The notes: generated from the sequence alone by a model not told the origin. A stretch of DNA of 64,000 nt from Oxyruncus cristatus (GCA_013399855.1 VXAY01002814.1:1031568-1095567); one strand, 5' to 3'; shown: positions 1 to 13,090, counted from the first letter of the stretch. Translations and numbers: made by a program.

Positions 1-527
1 GCAAAGACTTAGTCAGGTATTCGGGATGCAAATTAGTTACATGTGGTGGTGGAGGTGGACTTGTTCAATATTCAGCACCATTATTTCAATTGGTTGTATT
101 ACAGAAAAGGTAATTTAGGGCTACACTTGCACCAAATGGAAAGAAAGAGGTTACTTTTTAGTTTAGTCATGTCTATAAGGCAGACTTTCAAACCATCACA
201 TGAAAAGTTCTCTAAGAACTAGTCCAATGAACTGCAGAAAACACAGATAATGTTCATTGTGCCTCAGTAGTCATTATGTGTTAGTCAGTGACTGAATAAC
301 ATCAAATACTCTACAGGAAAATTTTGCCCTCTCCCAAGTATCTGAATCCTAATCTGGCACCTCTGAAGTTCCAATCACCACGTTCACACCAGATGTACCT
401 ACCTCGCACCACTTCTGCCCAGTGTGTTTCCATAATCAAAAGATCTAATTGCCTTCTACATATGCAGTAAAAGGTAATATTCATGGCTATCTGCTGGTAT
501 TTATTCTTACAGCTGTAGAAATTCATA

Positions 528-570
528 CCTTTCCCTTTTTTTTCCTTTCCCTTTCTTTTTCTTTTTTTTC
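528..570. repeat. Polypyrimidine (CT-rich) tract
   Basis: An almost pure C/T run on the + strand, with T runs separated by CC or CCC, following CATACC. It is low-complexity sequence. It is not followed by a convincing AG/exon boundary, so it is not called as a splice acceptor. Confidence 0.8.
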
Positions 571-3500
571 ATTACCAGCCTTTTATTGAATTTTAGAAGA
601 GTTAATTCAGATGCCCTGGCAGAAAAAAATAAAATAAGAGCTGCGAGACACTTTGCAGCTCAAACCGCTGCTTCAGGAGGTCATGTCACTAGATATGAAG
701 TATTTTATGTAGGACTCTAACCAGCATTCTGAATTCCCTGACTCCTGTTACCCCAGGGAAAATGAGTGCCAGCAATGAGTCATGTGTCTGTACGATGGCA
801 GGAGACCTTCTTTTTCTAATTCTGTTCGCTAAATAGTTGAGTATCTCCGGAAAACACTCCCAAATGTTTCGGGGTTTTTAAATTTTATTCCACTTCCTAA
901 AAATATCACTGTAAACTTAATGCATGGAGTTAAGTGTACCTTGATCAGAGTCCTTCAGGACAGAATTTACATGACTGGAATTCTGCTTTCTGTCCTCAGA
1001 TAACTGAGCATCACAGTGCTGACCATTCAGAACAAAAGAGGACTATGATTTGCACGTCATCATAAAATCCTCCTTCTAGCTTTGCCACAGCTACAGGACT
1101 TGGAGGAGGAATTCATTCAGAGAAATCCTTTGGTCTGTCTCACATCCAGCTTAGAGCTTACAAAAACAGGTAGAAGTAGGTAAGTTTTTGAACCAGATAC
1201 TTATTGTTGCTGATAACACACACCAGAAAGACTATAAATGTTTTATAGCCACTGGAATATGTAAAAGATTCAGGGACTGCCTCCAGCTTTGGCAATAGCT
1301 CCATGCTGTTACGACGTTAGGCTCTACTATCATGGCCCCTTTCATTTGGTTCTTCCCAGCCTGCAGGGACAGGGGCCTGGAAGTGGCAGTGTCTGACAGC
1401 ACCTGTGCTGCGTTCTCAGTAACCTCACTGATTCTTTCTTTTCAGACAGAGACTTGCACATTTACGCTCAAAAAACCCTTTTACCAAATCTATAGACAGA
1501 TGACCAAAGCAAGACTGAGGCGTCCATACCTAGGATCTTTGGAACATTCTTTTAAAAGAAATTTAGTTCTAACCCTACTGAGTTTATGTTTCAGCATGCC
1601 AGAGTGAACCAAGTGGTGTGTGACAAGCAAATACTTACTTGGCCATTGCTTTCCCTTCCCTTGTGCTCATTTGGATGCTATTATAATAGAAAGCTGACAC
1701 ACTGATAGCGAAGAGCATTAGTGGCAGAAGTCTCCAATCCCCCTTCCTATGGGAAAGGGATAAAATAAAAATCTATTATTCCTTCCATCTATTTGTATTA
1801 CTTTTCTGACCAGTAGAAGTTTAAGATGCAAATCCTGGCATGTCCCATGAATATCAGTAAGTCTAAACTGGGAGAACTGGTTAATGTAAGAAGGTTTGGG
1901 GTACTTTTTTAAAACCTTAAGGCCCTTACTGGATAGACTCAGGCCAAGATATGCCATCTAAGGAGCTCTTCCGGCTTTGCTTTGATTAAGATAGTATCTG
2001 AGTAAATAAATATTCTCACCATCATGGGTCTCAGGGATGAATAACTGGTCTTGTAGCCATAATAAAGGCCCTTGGGACTATGCACTGGCCAAACACTGTC
2101 ACTACAGGCAGATTCAGTGCCCCTCTCTGGGGCAGCCTAAAGGATTTCCTAGAGCTTGAATGAAAATACTGAGAAAGTAGTTGTTTATACTTCCTATAGG
2201 TTTTGAAAGATAGTCATAAAAGACTTTGATCATTAAATGAAAATGGATAGTATTCCAAAATCACACAGGGACCACGACTACAGAATCTCAGGAGACTTTC
2301 TTCAGTGGGGATATCCTTCCCAGTTCAAGGCTTCTGTTCACTGATACGATCAGTTAATTTGCTTATCTTAAATGCTGACTGGCATGCCAGATATACAGGG
2401 TACACTAGATAGAAACAAATACATAAAATTTTAGCTTCCTTAATTTTACCAGACAGATTTAATAAATGCACATAACTAGTGGGTATATAATGACTTCCTA
2501 AACTCCTACTTGTAGATCATGCATTCTATTTCCCAGTACATCTTTCTCCCCATGAAAAAATAAATTGGAAAGTCAACAAGAAAGAAATCATATTGGGGAC
2601 ATTTTCAATCCATTCATTTACATTTTCACTCTTTGCAGAATGTGGATAGTGTATTTTTATGGCATGTTTGGTTGCTATTCAAAACATTTTTTTTTCTTAT
2701 TGAATAGCAAAATTATTAGGTGAGTAGAATCCTGTATGCATAATAAGAGTACAATTTAAAGCTGTCCCTAGGCTAATTTATGAAGCACTAAATCAATTGG
2801 AAAGTTTTTCTTTTTTCTTAAAGAGGCACAAGGTTGCTTTTTCAGCTGGTTTTGTCTGTTTTCATGGTCTGCACACTGATCATAGCCTGGCACAGTTAGC
2901 CAAAAGCATATGGGAAAAGAAACATCTGAGGGATGAAACTAATGGTATGTGCACTCTTTGTTGGTTTGTTTCACTTCTCTTTCTAAATGAACTCCTGTTG
3001 ACTAGTGCACAAGCCATTACTGAATGAAGTTCACAGGCACTGACCAGTGTGTAAGAGAAAACAATGCACAGGAGTTTTGCAAACAGATGTTTGTGATCAC
3101 ACAAAGACCAGGCTTGTAAGTCAGCCTGGCAAAATGTTCCGTGTAATACCTTCCTTCACAGCCCAGCAAGGATGTGTATGCATATTGAGTTTTCAATAAA
3201 CAATGGAAAAATGTGCATTCCAGAGTAGGCACTGTTGCTTCTTACTGTCAGTATGTGAAAATGTTCCCTAGTGCATACATACAGATCTCAAAGCACACTA
3301 CAAAAGCAAGCAGGTATCCATTTATACTGATAGGGGATGGAACCACACAGATGACAACAATTCCCTGGATCATCCGGAATAGAGACAAAAACAAAATACA
3401 AGGCTCTTGCCTAGATCAGCATATTGCAGGACTACATTGCCTACTCTCATTTTGCATTTGTGATAGTACTTCAGCCTCAGCATTTCTAATTTAATTACAG

Positions 3501-6500
3501 AAACATGTTCTGAAATGGTATTTTATCCACAGATAATTGCTACTGATGGCAGTTGCTGGACTTCCCCAGTCCCAAAGTTCTCTGAGGGGAAATGGTTTGC
3601 AGTTTACACACTGCTCTCAGATAGCCCTACAAAGACCTTTTGTCCTAGTTTCAAGCATAAGAAATTATACAGAAAAACCAGTGTGTTAGGAGGACCTACC
3701 TGACAGTTTTGGATTGACTAATATGTACACTCACCTCAGACAATAAGAAGCTCTTCTCAGGACAGAGGTAGAAAAGACAGAAATTTCAGCTCACTAAGGG
3801 CTACTCTGGCAGTGTAGTCATTGGCTGAGAAAGCAGGACCTTTATTCCTGTGTTTTAACTGTTTTCATGTCTGACTTACAACGTAATCTATTGCATCATT
3901 ATGTACTCTCATCCTGGGACCTTAAATTAGACACATTTTGGAAATTCCGAAGCGCAAACACATATTACCAATTGTTAAACTGGTAACAGTTACATCCTAA
4001 ACTGGTAACATGGATCTGTTTTTATTCAGCAGAACTGCAGTATGGATTCATAGAGCTATTATTTGATTTTATGATCATGCTTTATGCCTCTCCTTAACTT
4101 AAGAGAACCTAAGGATTTGCATGTATGCATTTGTGTCCTTCAGAAGGACAAATTATATTTCCTGTTCATGAAATGAACATGAAGTTCATGGCATGAGTGC
4201 TGCATCCCCCTACATGACACAGTTTAAAGGGTATAATTAGCAAAACATAGTCCTTACTTGTCTTACAGATGCCACCATCTGACGCTGAAAGGGAGAATAT
4301 TCTATTCTTATATCAGTGTTGACAATAACCAGAATAGCTTGAACTTCATCAGATATCCTGTCCCAGGGAGCTGCCTTTCTAACACAGGATTTTTCTATTA
4401 TCTACAGGGAAGAATGCAAAGGCCTCACAGAAATAACATTTGGACTTTTTAAAACACTTTGCACCATTTTGGGTCCATAAACTGACATAAATATATATTT
4501 CTCCATTTGGTACAGATAACATTACTTCACTATTATTTTTATTTGAAAGAAATCTGTATTTATTTTGTTGGCTAGTTCATCGTGATACTCTAATCTCCAG
4601 TGATACTCTCCCCTTCCCAATTATGTCATATCCACACCCAAGGCTGTAGAACCAGCTGCTTAGTACTTACTCAGAGCAGTAATTCAATTTCTCTGAAAAA
4701 TCTCTTCCGAGATGCCTTGTCCTAAACTCTCCATAATCAGAACAGCCATAGAAAACTACGATATAAAAGTGCTTAGCAGTGCCATATGCACCCAAGTAGT
4801 CCATCTCTATGTGTATACTTAGGGGTTTTTTTAGGTAGGTGTTGAAACCCTCAGGTAGCATATTTGGACTGGCTCAACAGGGTCATTGGAATTCTTTACT
4901 AAAAAGTTATGCCGGGATTCATCACAGGAGAAGGCAAATAGGACAAAGAACCTATCATGGGATTGAATGACTTTAGTATGCCATTCCAGTGACACTGAGG
5001 AGGTGTGACATCTATTCCACAGGCTGGAGTTGCAACGGGCAGTGATACAAATGTTCCCTTAATTCAGCAGACATCGAGTTTATTTTACTAGTTGAAAATA
5101 ACTCGGCTCTGTGCAGGCAAACCAGGACCAACATACAAGTATTACTTTAAGACCCACTAAACCCCTCTTTGAGGGCATAAGCATTGACCTGCCTCATGCT
5201 GGCCTCATTAACATGGCTGACACTCACCCCAAATACACCACACAAAATACTGCAGAATTTCTGTGCCTGCAAGAAGAAAAAAGAACTGTTCCTAATGTTT
5301 TATTTAAGTCTCGTAGTCCTGAACTAGTGTGGTGCCATTTTATATGTGTTGGCAATATCCTCATGAATACCTGTGACAAGTGTCATTAACATAAAATACA
5401 AAGTGGAATTGGGCATGATTTAAAATTTAGACACGCACTTGCCACATTTAAAAATGTACTTCACAGATATATTTTTAAACCGTATATTTTTTAAAAACAA
5501 GTCAATTCAATGCCTTATATTTTGAGTTTTAATTCCAATCAAGCTAATTTCTAGTCATCACAAACACATACCTGCCAGTAATGAAGGTTGTTTAATTAGG
5601 TCCAGATAAAATAGCTCCAATTCTGTTTCTGATCCACCTGTCAAAGCAAATCAGTCTTTTACATGACTTTAAAAAAACTAAATTAGACTAGCTGATGATT
5701 TTTTGAATATTCAAGTAGACATACCGAAGATAAATCCAAACCGAACTTGTGACTGAACAAAAGCCTGGAACGTGACCCCAAAGATGAAGAGATCTTGTTC
5801 TGCCAGAAGCAGATTTCCAAGCTTGGTATTTGAGGATTTTGAAGTCAAGGGCAGGGTGCTAAAAAGTGGCTACTGGAAAGGATAGCAGTGACTTCCACAG
5901 CTTAGGGCAAGGTAGCATTTCAATGCTATGTAAAATTAAACACAAATAACAATGTTAAAGGTCCTACTTAACGCCCCAAAGCCAGGTGATTTCAGAACAG
6001 AAATGTCCAACTCACGCCACTATAGTGCTATGGAAAAAACCCACTTTGCTATTCATGCTATTATTACAGAAACAAGTAGAAAACCTAAAAGGGCTGATGG
6101 TGTTGGATGCTAAAAAAATAATTTCTTTTTTATTGGTTTTTTAAGATGGACAAGTAGGCTGAATACATTTACTGGTAGGCAGATGGCGACAAAAACTGAC
6201 TATCACAAATGGATTTGACACATAAGATGTTCATTAAAACAACTCAGTACAGCTCTTGAGAAATTGCTGGTACTTGTTTCATATGATAGGAGATAGACCC
6301 ACAACTCCCAAAAGTGTACGATTAGGCACAAATGCTAGGCAATAGACTAGAGAGAAAATACTGATTAAAAGCACCACTCAGATACACACTGTTAACATCT
6401 AGAACACAAAAAAGGTAACTCAAATTTTAATATGGACGTTATCTAGTAGGCTCTGCTAAGCAAATCAGTCAACATGTCCTTGCTGTTTCTGTGCTTATTG

Positions 6501-7006
6501 CGTACCCAATCCATTGTGTGAGAACATGGCAGGGCTTCACGTGTCTCTTCTCATCCAAGCCTACCATTTACTCTGCTGGGACGAGACTTCTCTCATTCTT
6601 TGATTCCCTATCAAAGCGGTTCTACTGATGTTAGTTATTAGAGCACTAACTTTTCTCCAGTCGTTTATGCATATTGTATTGGCAATTCTCGTGCCTTCTA
6701 GAAGACGAACTTGTTCATTGTGATTGATTTACAATGCATGATGGCTTGCTCTTTTCTTCTGACTGGCATTCTAAGCACCATCCTCATACAGTCTTTAATT
6801 TGTTTAGACTGGACATTTTTTGATTTGGCTTTTGGCTTTCCAAATTCAGTGACAGTCAACTGATATTATCAGATGTTCCCACTAATTTCTTACCTTATGC
6901 AGATAATTCCCATAAAACACACGGTAGCAACAGGGCACAGTTGTTACAGCTGTGCCAGTTTCCATAATGTTTAGGGCTTTTAGTTCTTTTCTCTATGAAT
7001 AAAATC

Positions 7007-7058
7007 CTGACCCAGTAAAGTCAATCAGAGTTCTTCCATTGCGCCCTATGACATTCAT
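7007..7058 (+). repeat. Possible fossil of a sauropsid interspersed repeat
   Basis: The text CCTGACCCAGTAAAGTCAAT followed by CAGAGTTCTTCCATTG resembles a short motif ('...GAAGTCAATGGAGTTTTGCCATTG...') that recurs widely in bird, turtle and crocodile DNA. The match is short and was made from memory, and the family is not identified. A repeat-library search would decide. Confidence 0.25.
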
Positions 7059-7797
7059 ATCAGAGCAAGTTATGAGTATCAAAGTCTCAAAATCCATTCA
7101 TGTTTGTTTCATTAGAGTTTCTCCACTTCATTGTAAGGAAATCTGTCTTGTTAGATCATGCAGTCTGATCTGTATCTCACAACCTTATGTTGTGAAAATA
7201 GCAAGGCATGAAGTTGTTATGCCTACATATGGCAAACAGTTTCATAAATCCTCCTTGAAATGAGGATGAGACTTGTTTTCACCCTCAGCTTATTTTGTTT
7301 AAGGTACAAGGGGAATGAATTAGGATCATGAATCAGAAGATGAGATATTTTTTTATGTCATTAGGTCTCAGCTTGGGAAGACCTATGCATTGACTTGGTT
7401 GCCAAACTAAGGAACAGACTTCCACAAGTCATTAATACTCTCTTGCTCTACCTAGAATACATGCTGTTCTTTCTAGTACTGGATGCCCACAATTATCTGC
7501 TATTTCTACAGTTCCAAAATCAGAGGTTGATATGGCCCTGTCTGTATCTATGAGAAACAGAGGCAGCTTTAGGCTGGCTGGCTGTTAAAAACGGTTATGT
7601 TTTAACCTGGGCATTTGCATACAATTGACTCCTGATGTTGCATATACCTGTATGCTTTGTATTAATTAGCCACCATGCTGCATTGTTTCAGAATACATCA
7701 TATACTACTGCACTTTGAGCCTGCAACATATGGCAAAAATCCTAAAGACTACGAAATATAAAAGCCTGGATTTTTGCTTCCTTTTTTTGGAAACAAA

Positions 7798-8345
7798 TAG
7801 AACCATAGAATATCCTGAGCTGGAAGGAACCCACAAGGATCACCAAAATCCAACATCTGGCTCTGCACAGGGCAGCCCCAAGAGTAACACCATGTGCCTG
7901 AGAGCATTGTCCAAATGCATCTTGAACTCTGTCAGGCCTGAGGCTGTGACCACCTCCCTGGGAAGCCTGTTCCTGTACCCAAACACCGACTGGAGGAAGA
8001 ACCTTTTCCTAATATTCAACCTAATCCTCCCCTGACACAGTTTCATGCCATTCCCTGAGGTCCTGTCCTGTCACCAAAAGATTGATGCCTGCCCCTCCGC
8101 TTCCCCTTGTGATGATGTTGAAGAATTCAAGGAGGTCTCCTCTCAGTCTCCTCTTCTCCAGGCTGAGCAAGCCAAGTGACCTCAGCTGCTCCTCATATGA
8201 CTTCTCCTCAAGGCCCTTCACCATCTTCATTGCCCTTCTTTATATGTTCTCTAAGAGCTTTATACTGTTATATTATGGTGCCCAAAACTGGAGGTGAGGC
8301 TGACCAGCACAGAGTCGAGCAGGACAATCACCTCCCTCTGGCTGG
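7798..8345 (-). mobile_element. CR1 LINE, 5'-truncated 3' portion
   Basis: About 550 bp of a CR1 non-LTR retrotransposon in antisense orientation. It begins with the inverted 3' end (ACCATAGAATATCCTGAGC, then TGGAAGGAACCCACAAGGAT). It continues through the well-known antisense CR1 phrases CTCTGCACAGGGCAGCCCCA, ACCATGTGCCTGAGAGCATT, TCTCCTCTTCTCCAGGCTGA and AAGGCCCTTCACCATCTTCA, and fades after CACCTCCCTCTGGCTGGTGA. CR1 elements are normally 5'-truncated, and this copy keeps only the 3' UTR and the end of ORF2. Small indels and substitutions show it is an old, inactive copy. Open frames on both strands here (7715-8035, 7840-8046, 8021-8230, 8082-8297) are transposon by-products, not host genes. 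Confidence 0.95.
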
Positions 8346-9160
8346 TGATAAATCATCTGCTGCATAATCATCACTGCTTCTTTGCCAGACCTGTAATCTG
8401 GGTTAAAGGTGTTAAGAATACTAGCAAAAGTTGGCCAGTGGTAAATTATTTATGCTCACACTTTGCTCCATGACAGGTGCACTCAGATAGAGCTCTATGA
8501 CCCAGAAAGGTTTTTACCATAACGAGCAGTAAAGACCACATGGGATGGCACTAACTTTGCTGACATTTAACCAGTCTAAACTGGTTGATACAAGAAGCAT
8601 GTTTGTTTATTCGACCTCTATTAATCATAAAAACTGCTAGCCTTCCAACACTGTTCAGAATTTTGCTAGTCTCTCCTTTCTCCAAATTTCTGCTTCTGTG
8701 CAGGACACAGACTGGCTACAGAGGACCTGTCTTCGTGAGGTGTTCTGTGTCATTTGTTTGTCTTGATACAGTTACTTGTTTACCCCATCAGAACTCTTTG
8801 TGATGTTGTGACTTCCAAATAATTTTTGTTTCATCTCTCATCTAGCCTTAGTAATTCTGGCACAATGTTTCGCCAGTTATACACCCTTCATCAGCACGAA
8901 ACTCGCTTTGTCAGTGCTTATATGTGTTATAAAAAGGGAAAAACCCATGACTGTCTTACATCACCAGCCTGCCTCTTCAGTGTGCTCGAAATCATGCCGT
9001 TAAAACATGCTTTCAACAAGCCAGTAAATATTGTACCTTTTTCCCCACCTACAGAGAGCAGGGAGGTGAGGCACTTCACTGTGTAAAATGGCACACGCAT
9101 TTTGTACATCTCATGTTTTAATGCTATTAGCTCAAAGCATTGAATTAAATTGAGGAAGGT
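8346..9160. other. Unique non-coding DNA
   Basis: The stretch to the right of the CR1 copy. The first part (8346-8400) could be decayed CR1, but no clear match is visible. The frames at 8585-8803 and 8826-9086 have no recognisable domain. No RNA gene or regulatory site could be supported. Confidence 0.55.
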
Positions 9161-9420
9161 TAATGAAAGGTTTCAGTCATGATTGCAGTGACCACAATGA
9201 AGCAAAGGGGCAAGAGAAATGGCGGCTTTAACAATTAAACTCCCTCAACACATTGCTTTAACACTACTGCCATAACACAGTGAAATGCCACAGTTAATCA
9301 GATCACGTTTACTTGCTAATGCTCTCTGCTAAGAAGTTCTTGTGACTCCTCTGTTGGGATGTTCTACAAGATGATCATGTTCTTCATTAGTGCTAAATAA
9401 AGGTAGATGCCACACTAATC
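9161..9420. promoter_or_regulatory. Candidate conserved non-coding element (copy A)
   Basis: An AT-rich unique block containing CAATTAAA, TGCCATAACACAG, GAAATGCCACAGTTAAT and several ATTA cores. It aligns without gaps over about 90 bp to a block 1.67 kb downstream (10841-11090), with the same spacing from CAATTAAA to TGCCA and to GAAATGCCAC. The texture is that of a vertebrate developmental enhancer or of an ancient repeat exapted as one. Function is inferred only; cross-species conservation cannot be seen from one sequence. Confidence 0.35.
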
Positions 9421-10840
9421 AGTATCCTTAATTGTTTATGTTTGAAAATAGAGGAGTTATTTCTTTTCATTCTGATTTTAAGCTTACATCATAAATACAT
9501 AAAGTACAATAAAGTCCCTATTCCCCTGTAAATCTGGGTTCTACTATGAAACAGGAGGCTACAAGCACCTAGCAGCCGTTGTGTACCACCCAGAGGCTTC
9601 CAGCACATGCTGGAAGTACTTTGCTTACCTCACTAAAAGCCAAAAGCAAGTCTGGCACTAGATCAGTCAGTCACATCCTCTCGTTTCAAGTATTTATTTC
9701 TCTGCCTCTATTAAGTTGTAAGCAAACATCTGAGTAGCTGAAACCTCCTGCAGGGTCTCATCACATTATAGGATTGGCCCATTCTCCATATCAATAAAAT
9801 TCAATTGCAATATATTCATAGTGCTAGCACATGGTAGAGGAATAAATCACCCTACAAAGAGCTCACTTTTTGCTGCAGTGTGCTCTCATGTCCTTACTGA
9901 GGATAAAGGAAAACAAGAAGCCCAGGCTTGTAGAGGAAGAAAGACAGTATTGGCCAGGAACACCAGCATCAGACCTGGATGTACAAGACTCTAGCACAAG
10001 TCACTGTTTCCTCTGTGTCTTGGGTAAGTGAGTGGGATTATTTCTATCAAGAGGGTGAAAAGCACTTACAACTACAGATCCAGGGTATTTCAGAGTTAAA
10101 CAATTAAAAGATTTTGGCACATTTAGAAACTTTAATAACACAAACACCCCAAAGCAGAGAACTTCTTCAGGTTATACTGAAACTAGCAAAAAGACATATG
10201 AAATAATCTTCCACATTTTGATTCACCACCCATTTTAAAAATTTCTAACAGCAATATTACTTACCTGTCATATCAATATTCTGAAAGCTAAGATAAAAGT
10301 ACCATGTGTCAAGGAGGAGAAAATGTGTTCCCATTGGACAGGTAAATCATGTTTTGGGTGGAGACTGGTGAACTACAGTGAGGCTCTGGTAGATGTAGGT
10401 CCAAGGCTTACCCTGTTATTACTGCCATCCCTGTGAGGTCGTCATCTCACATCACAGATGTGGTGCAACATGCCCCTGTAAATGAGTGCAGGCCCAAACT
10501 CCTTATGAGTCTGAAAATACTGCAGGCTATGGACTAGGGCAGGTGGGATGGGATGGATCTCAACACTGGATTAGGGGCCTACAAAAGAGGGGCAGAGTAG
10601 ATACTTTGGGGACTAAGATACTAAACCATCACAACTTAAATCTATCAGAACACTTTTACCAGAACCCTACATGAATAAAAGTGGGCACAGAAATAGATTA
10701 AATAGGAATATAAATAATTGACATCACTTATGGGAATAATGTCTGATCAATTTTGCTAGTCTCTTCTTTATATAATGGGAGTTTTGTGATTTTTACAATT
10801 TTACATATATTAATTTAAGAAAATAGATTACAGAAATTTT
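9421..10840. other. Unique non-coding DNA between the paired elements
   Basis: The spacer between the two similar blocks. It holds a probable fossil SINE (9955-10080) and otherwise has no recognisable gene. The frame at 10486-10674 has no domain. Confidence 0.5.
9955..10080 (+). repeat. Probable MIR-type fossil SINE
   Basis: The order of phrases follows the MIR consensus in sense: a CAAGTCACTG / TTTCCTCTGTG region like 'CAAGTCACTTAACCTCTCTGTG', then GGGATTATTTCTA, GAGGGTGAAAAGCACTTACA and ACTA, like the '...GGGATAAT...GTAAAGCACTTAGAACA' part. It is heavily diverged, as expected of an ancient amniote SINE in a bird. A SINE library search could reassign it. Confidence 0.4.
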
Positions 10841-11090
10841 AACGAATTGTTTTAATCATAATTGTGCTGACCGTGACCTAACAAAAGGCCAAGAAACCTT
10901 GCAATTAAAAAAGAGCATGAAAATTCTATTTATCTATTGCCAGGGCACAAAGAAATGCCACCATTAATTATATACTACATTGATTACTAAAAAAGTTGTC
11001 ATGTATCCCTTTGATGATGCAAGATTGTTGTTATGGCAATCAAATGCTGCTAAAAATTCTTTCTAAGACTTAATTAGGTCATTTGTTTAA
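10841..11090. promoter_or_regulatory. Candidate conserved non-coding element (copy B)
   Basis: AT-rich block with GCAATTAAAA, TTGCCAGGGCACAAAG and GAAATGCCACCATTAATTA. In a gap-free stretch of about 54 bp starting at TGCCA (10938 here, 9268 in copy A) about two thirds of bases match by eye, and the 28-bp spacer upstream to CAATTAAA has the same length in both. Regulatory role inferred from texture only. It could instead be a second copy of an uncatalogued old repeat. Confidence 0.35.
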
Positions 11091-12419
11091 TCTCATGGGG
11101 ATTTTCCTCCCATTCTTTTTTCTTTTCCTTCTACTTCACTTCTGTTGTTATGCTGTTTGCTTTTAAAAAGTTAGAAAGACTTTGTTTTAAAGTACTTGAG
11201 GACTTTCAGTATTTTAGGAAGTTATACTGGATATCTTCCTCTGCTTCAGATATCAAATACAACAATCACTTGAACGGTGCCAATACCATCTCTCTAGAAC
11301 CTTCACAGCTAATTCTGTTGCATACTATGGTTCAAAATGCTGATCACATACTTCATGCAGACTTGAAGCAGAAAATTCCCATTGAAATCTGTGACTTGGA
11401 TCTTTCTTTACTGTCCTATAAGACAGAGCAGAATCCTCCTCTTTGTTCATAAAAATATGCCCCTATAAAATGATGTATGTACTGTCTGCTGAATATTCTC
11501 CACTATTCATGAAGTTAAAATTAACTTCTTATTTTAATTGCTTATCAGTTCCATAAGCATAATTCCCATGATTTAACCTGCTTTCATAGGGATGTGCTAC
11601 CTTTCCATATAGAACTTCACATTTTTATGAATTTTTACTGTTTAAAATGTATATGTATGTAAATTATTATGCATCTGAGCCTTTCGCATCAGAGGTACAC
11701 TATAAATACTAAATCAACATGGAAAACATCATGTCTGCCTTAACTTGACTTGATTATGGCTAAATACGAAAAAATAAATTAGCATTTTACTCTATTTTTA
11801 GTTGTCTTCATTGTATTATACTGTATATTTGCTTCAAGTGTGCAGATTAACAGTCCTCCCAACTATTTCCTACAGGTTTATGCTAATAAAGTGTAACTTA
11901 AAAGAACTCGTGAGGGACTAGGTAGGGAAAGCCACATGTCTAATACAGATGTTCCTTAACTGAAGGACAAATATGCTGAAAACTTAGGATACTGAGGTTG
12001 GGGTTTTTTTTGTGAGAACAGGCTTACCTATTGTAGATGGTAAATGTAGCAGAAGTTGTGTTTAAAAAGGTCGAGACAGTATAAAGCTTTCTTTTAATTT
12101 AGATTCTATTTTTGCTCATGCTTTCCATAATTTATTATTGATTACTCTTAGATTTATTACCTATATTTTAGCTAACGATTCGAGCAATTTTAAAAATAAA
12201 GCAGCTACAAAATGCTGCAACTCTGCAATCGTGCCAAAGACCATTTTTCTTGCCCATGGACGTGATTGACATAGGAATGTGACTCAGGAAGAAAACATTA
12301 TTAATATGAAGAAAAGTTATGACTTTTGAATGATGTTGGTTCCCTGGGTTATATCTGCATTGCATATTCTGATAAGTATACATAGATTCTCTTTACAGAT
12401 TTTAGTTTCTTTAGTAATT
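11091..12419. other. Unique AT-rich non-coding DNA
   Basis: The 100-codon frame at 11150-11452 is open but has no recognisable domain and no convincing splice context. Homopolymer runs occur but no interspersed repeat was recognised. Confidence 0.5.
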
Positions 12420-13090
12420 TTGCTAAATGCAGAAGAGGGGAAAATAAAGACATATTATTAATAAACAAGCAATTAAACAGGTTAGGGCAACAATGCAATG
12501 CTGGTCATTCAGGAACCCTGTGCTAATTTTAATTAGCTGCTTTCCCTTGCTTTCAAATGTAATTAAAGCAGCTTAGTTGTGCTCAGTGATGCAAACCACC
12601 TTATTTAATCACTAACATTATTTCCCTGAACTATTAATGATTTTCAAAATGCTTGTTTATGCAGAATTAGAACAGTAATTATCTTACCAGTTAATTTTGT
12701 ACCTTCACATTTCACACCTCGCTCAAACGTCATTCATTTACCATAGCCTTTCTGTCAAAACAAAGAAATGCTTGTTCTAAATGTGCTTCTGACTGCCAAA
12801 TTGAAAGCCAAGTTTTGTAACACTAATAAAGTAGCTCCCAAGTGAAACAGGTGTAGTAATTTAGACCCTTCCTGTCTCGAGCTTGCACGTACATGCTATG
12901 TCTTTTCTTTATTAGCTTTAAAATGAGAGCTTGGTGTGCAAAATAAGCTATTTAATTCAGACTTGTGGAGCAGAATATAATCTTTAATTTAAACTAGAGC
13001 AGTAAAAAAAGGCCTTTAATTTTAACTGGCATGTGCGTGTGAATTTGAATTAATAATCCAGAAAATTGAAACTGTTTTGCTGCTGTTGCT
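12420..13090. promoter_or_regulatory. Candidate ATTA-rich conserved enhancer block
   Basis: Dense TAATTA/ATTA homeodomain-type cores (for example GCTAATTTTAATTAGCTGC, TGTAATTAAAGC, CTATTAATGATT, CAGTTAATTTTG, GAATTAATAATCC) in otherwise unique, non-repetitive sequence. Near the left end AGCTGCTTT (12535-12543) is mirrored by AAAGCAGCT (12565-12573), a perfect 9-bp inverted repeat around 21 bases. Such blocks are typical of long-range developmental enhancers in gene deserts. This is inference from texture; no conservation data are available here. Confidence 0.3.

Larger units (their letters stand above)
1..7797. other. Unique non-coding DNA, no gene seen
   Basis: About 7.8 kb of AT-rich, CpG-poor sequence. 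Open frames are short (up to about 93 codons), overlap on both strands, and show no recognisable domain. One frame at 2824-2944 has splice-like edges but no recognisable protein (see findings). A polypyrimidine tract lies at 528-570, and short ATGAAC/GTTCAT palindromes cluster near 4163-4190. Nothing else is supported. Confidence 0.6.

Noticed and set aside
7715..8297. Several open frames on both strands
   Set aside because: They lie inside the antisense CR1 copy and are by-products of transposon sequence.
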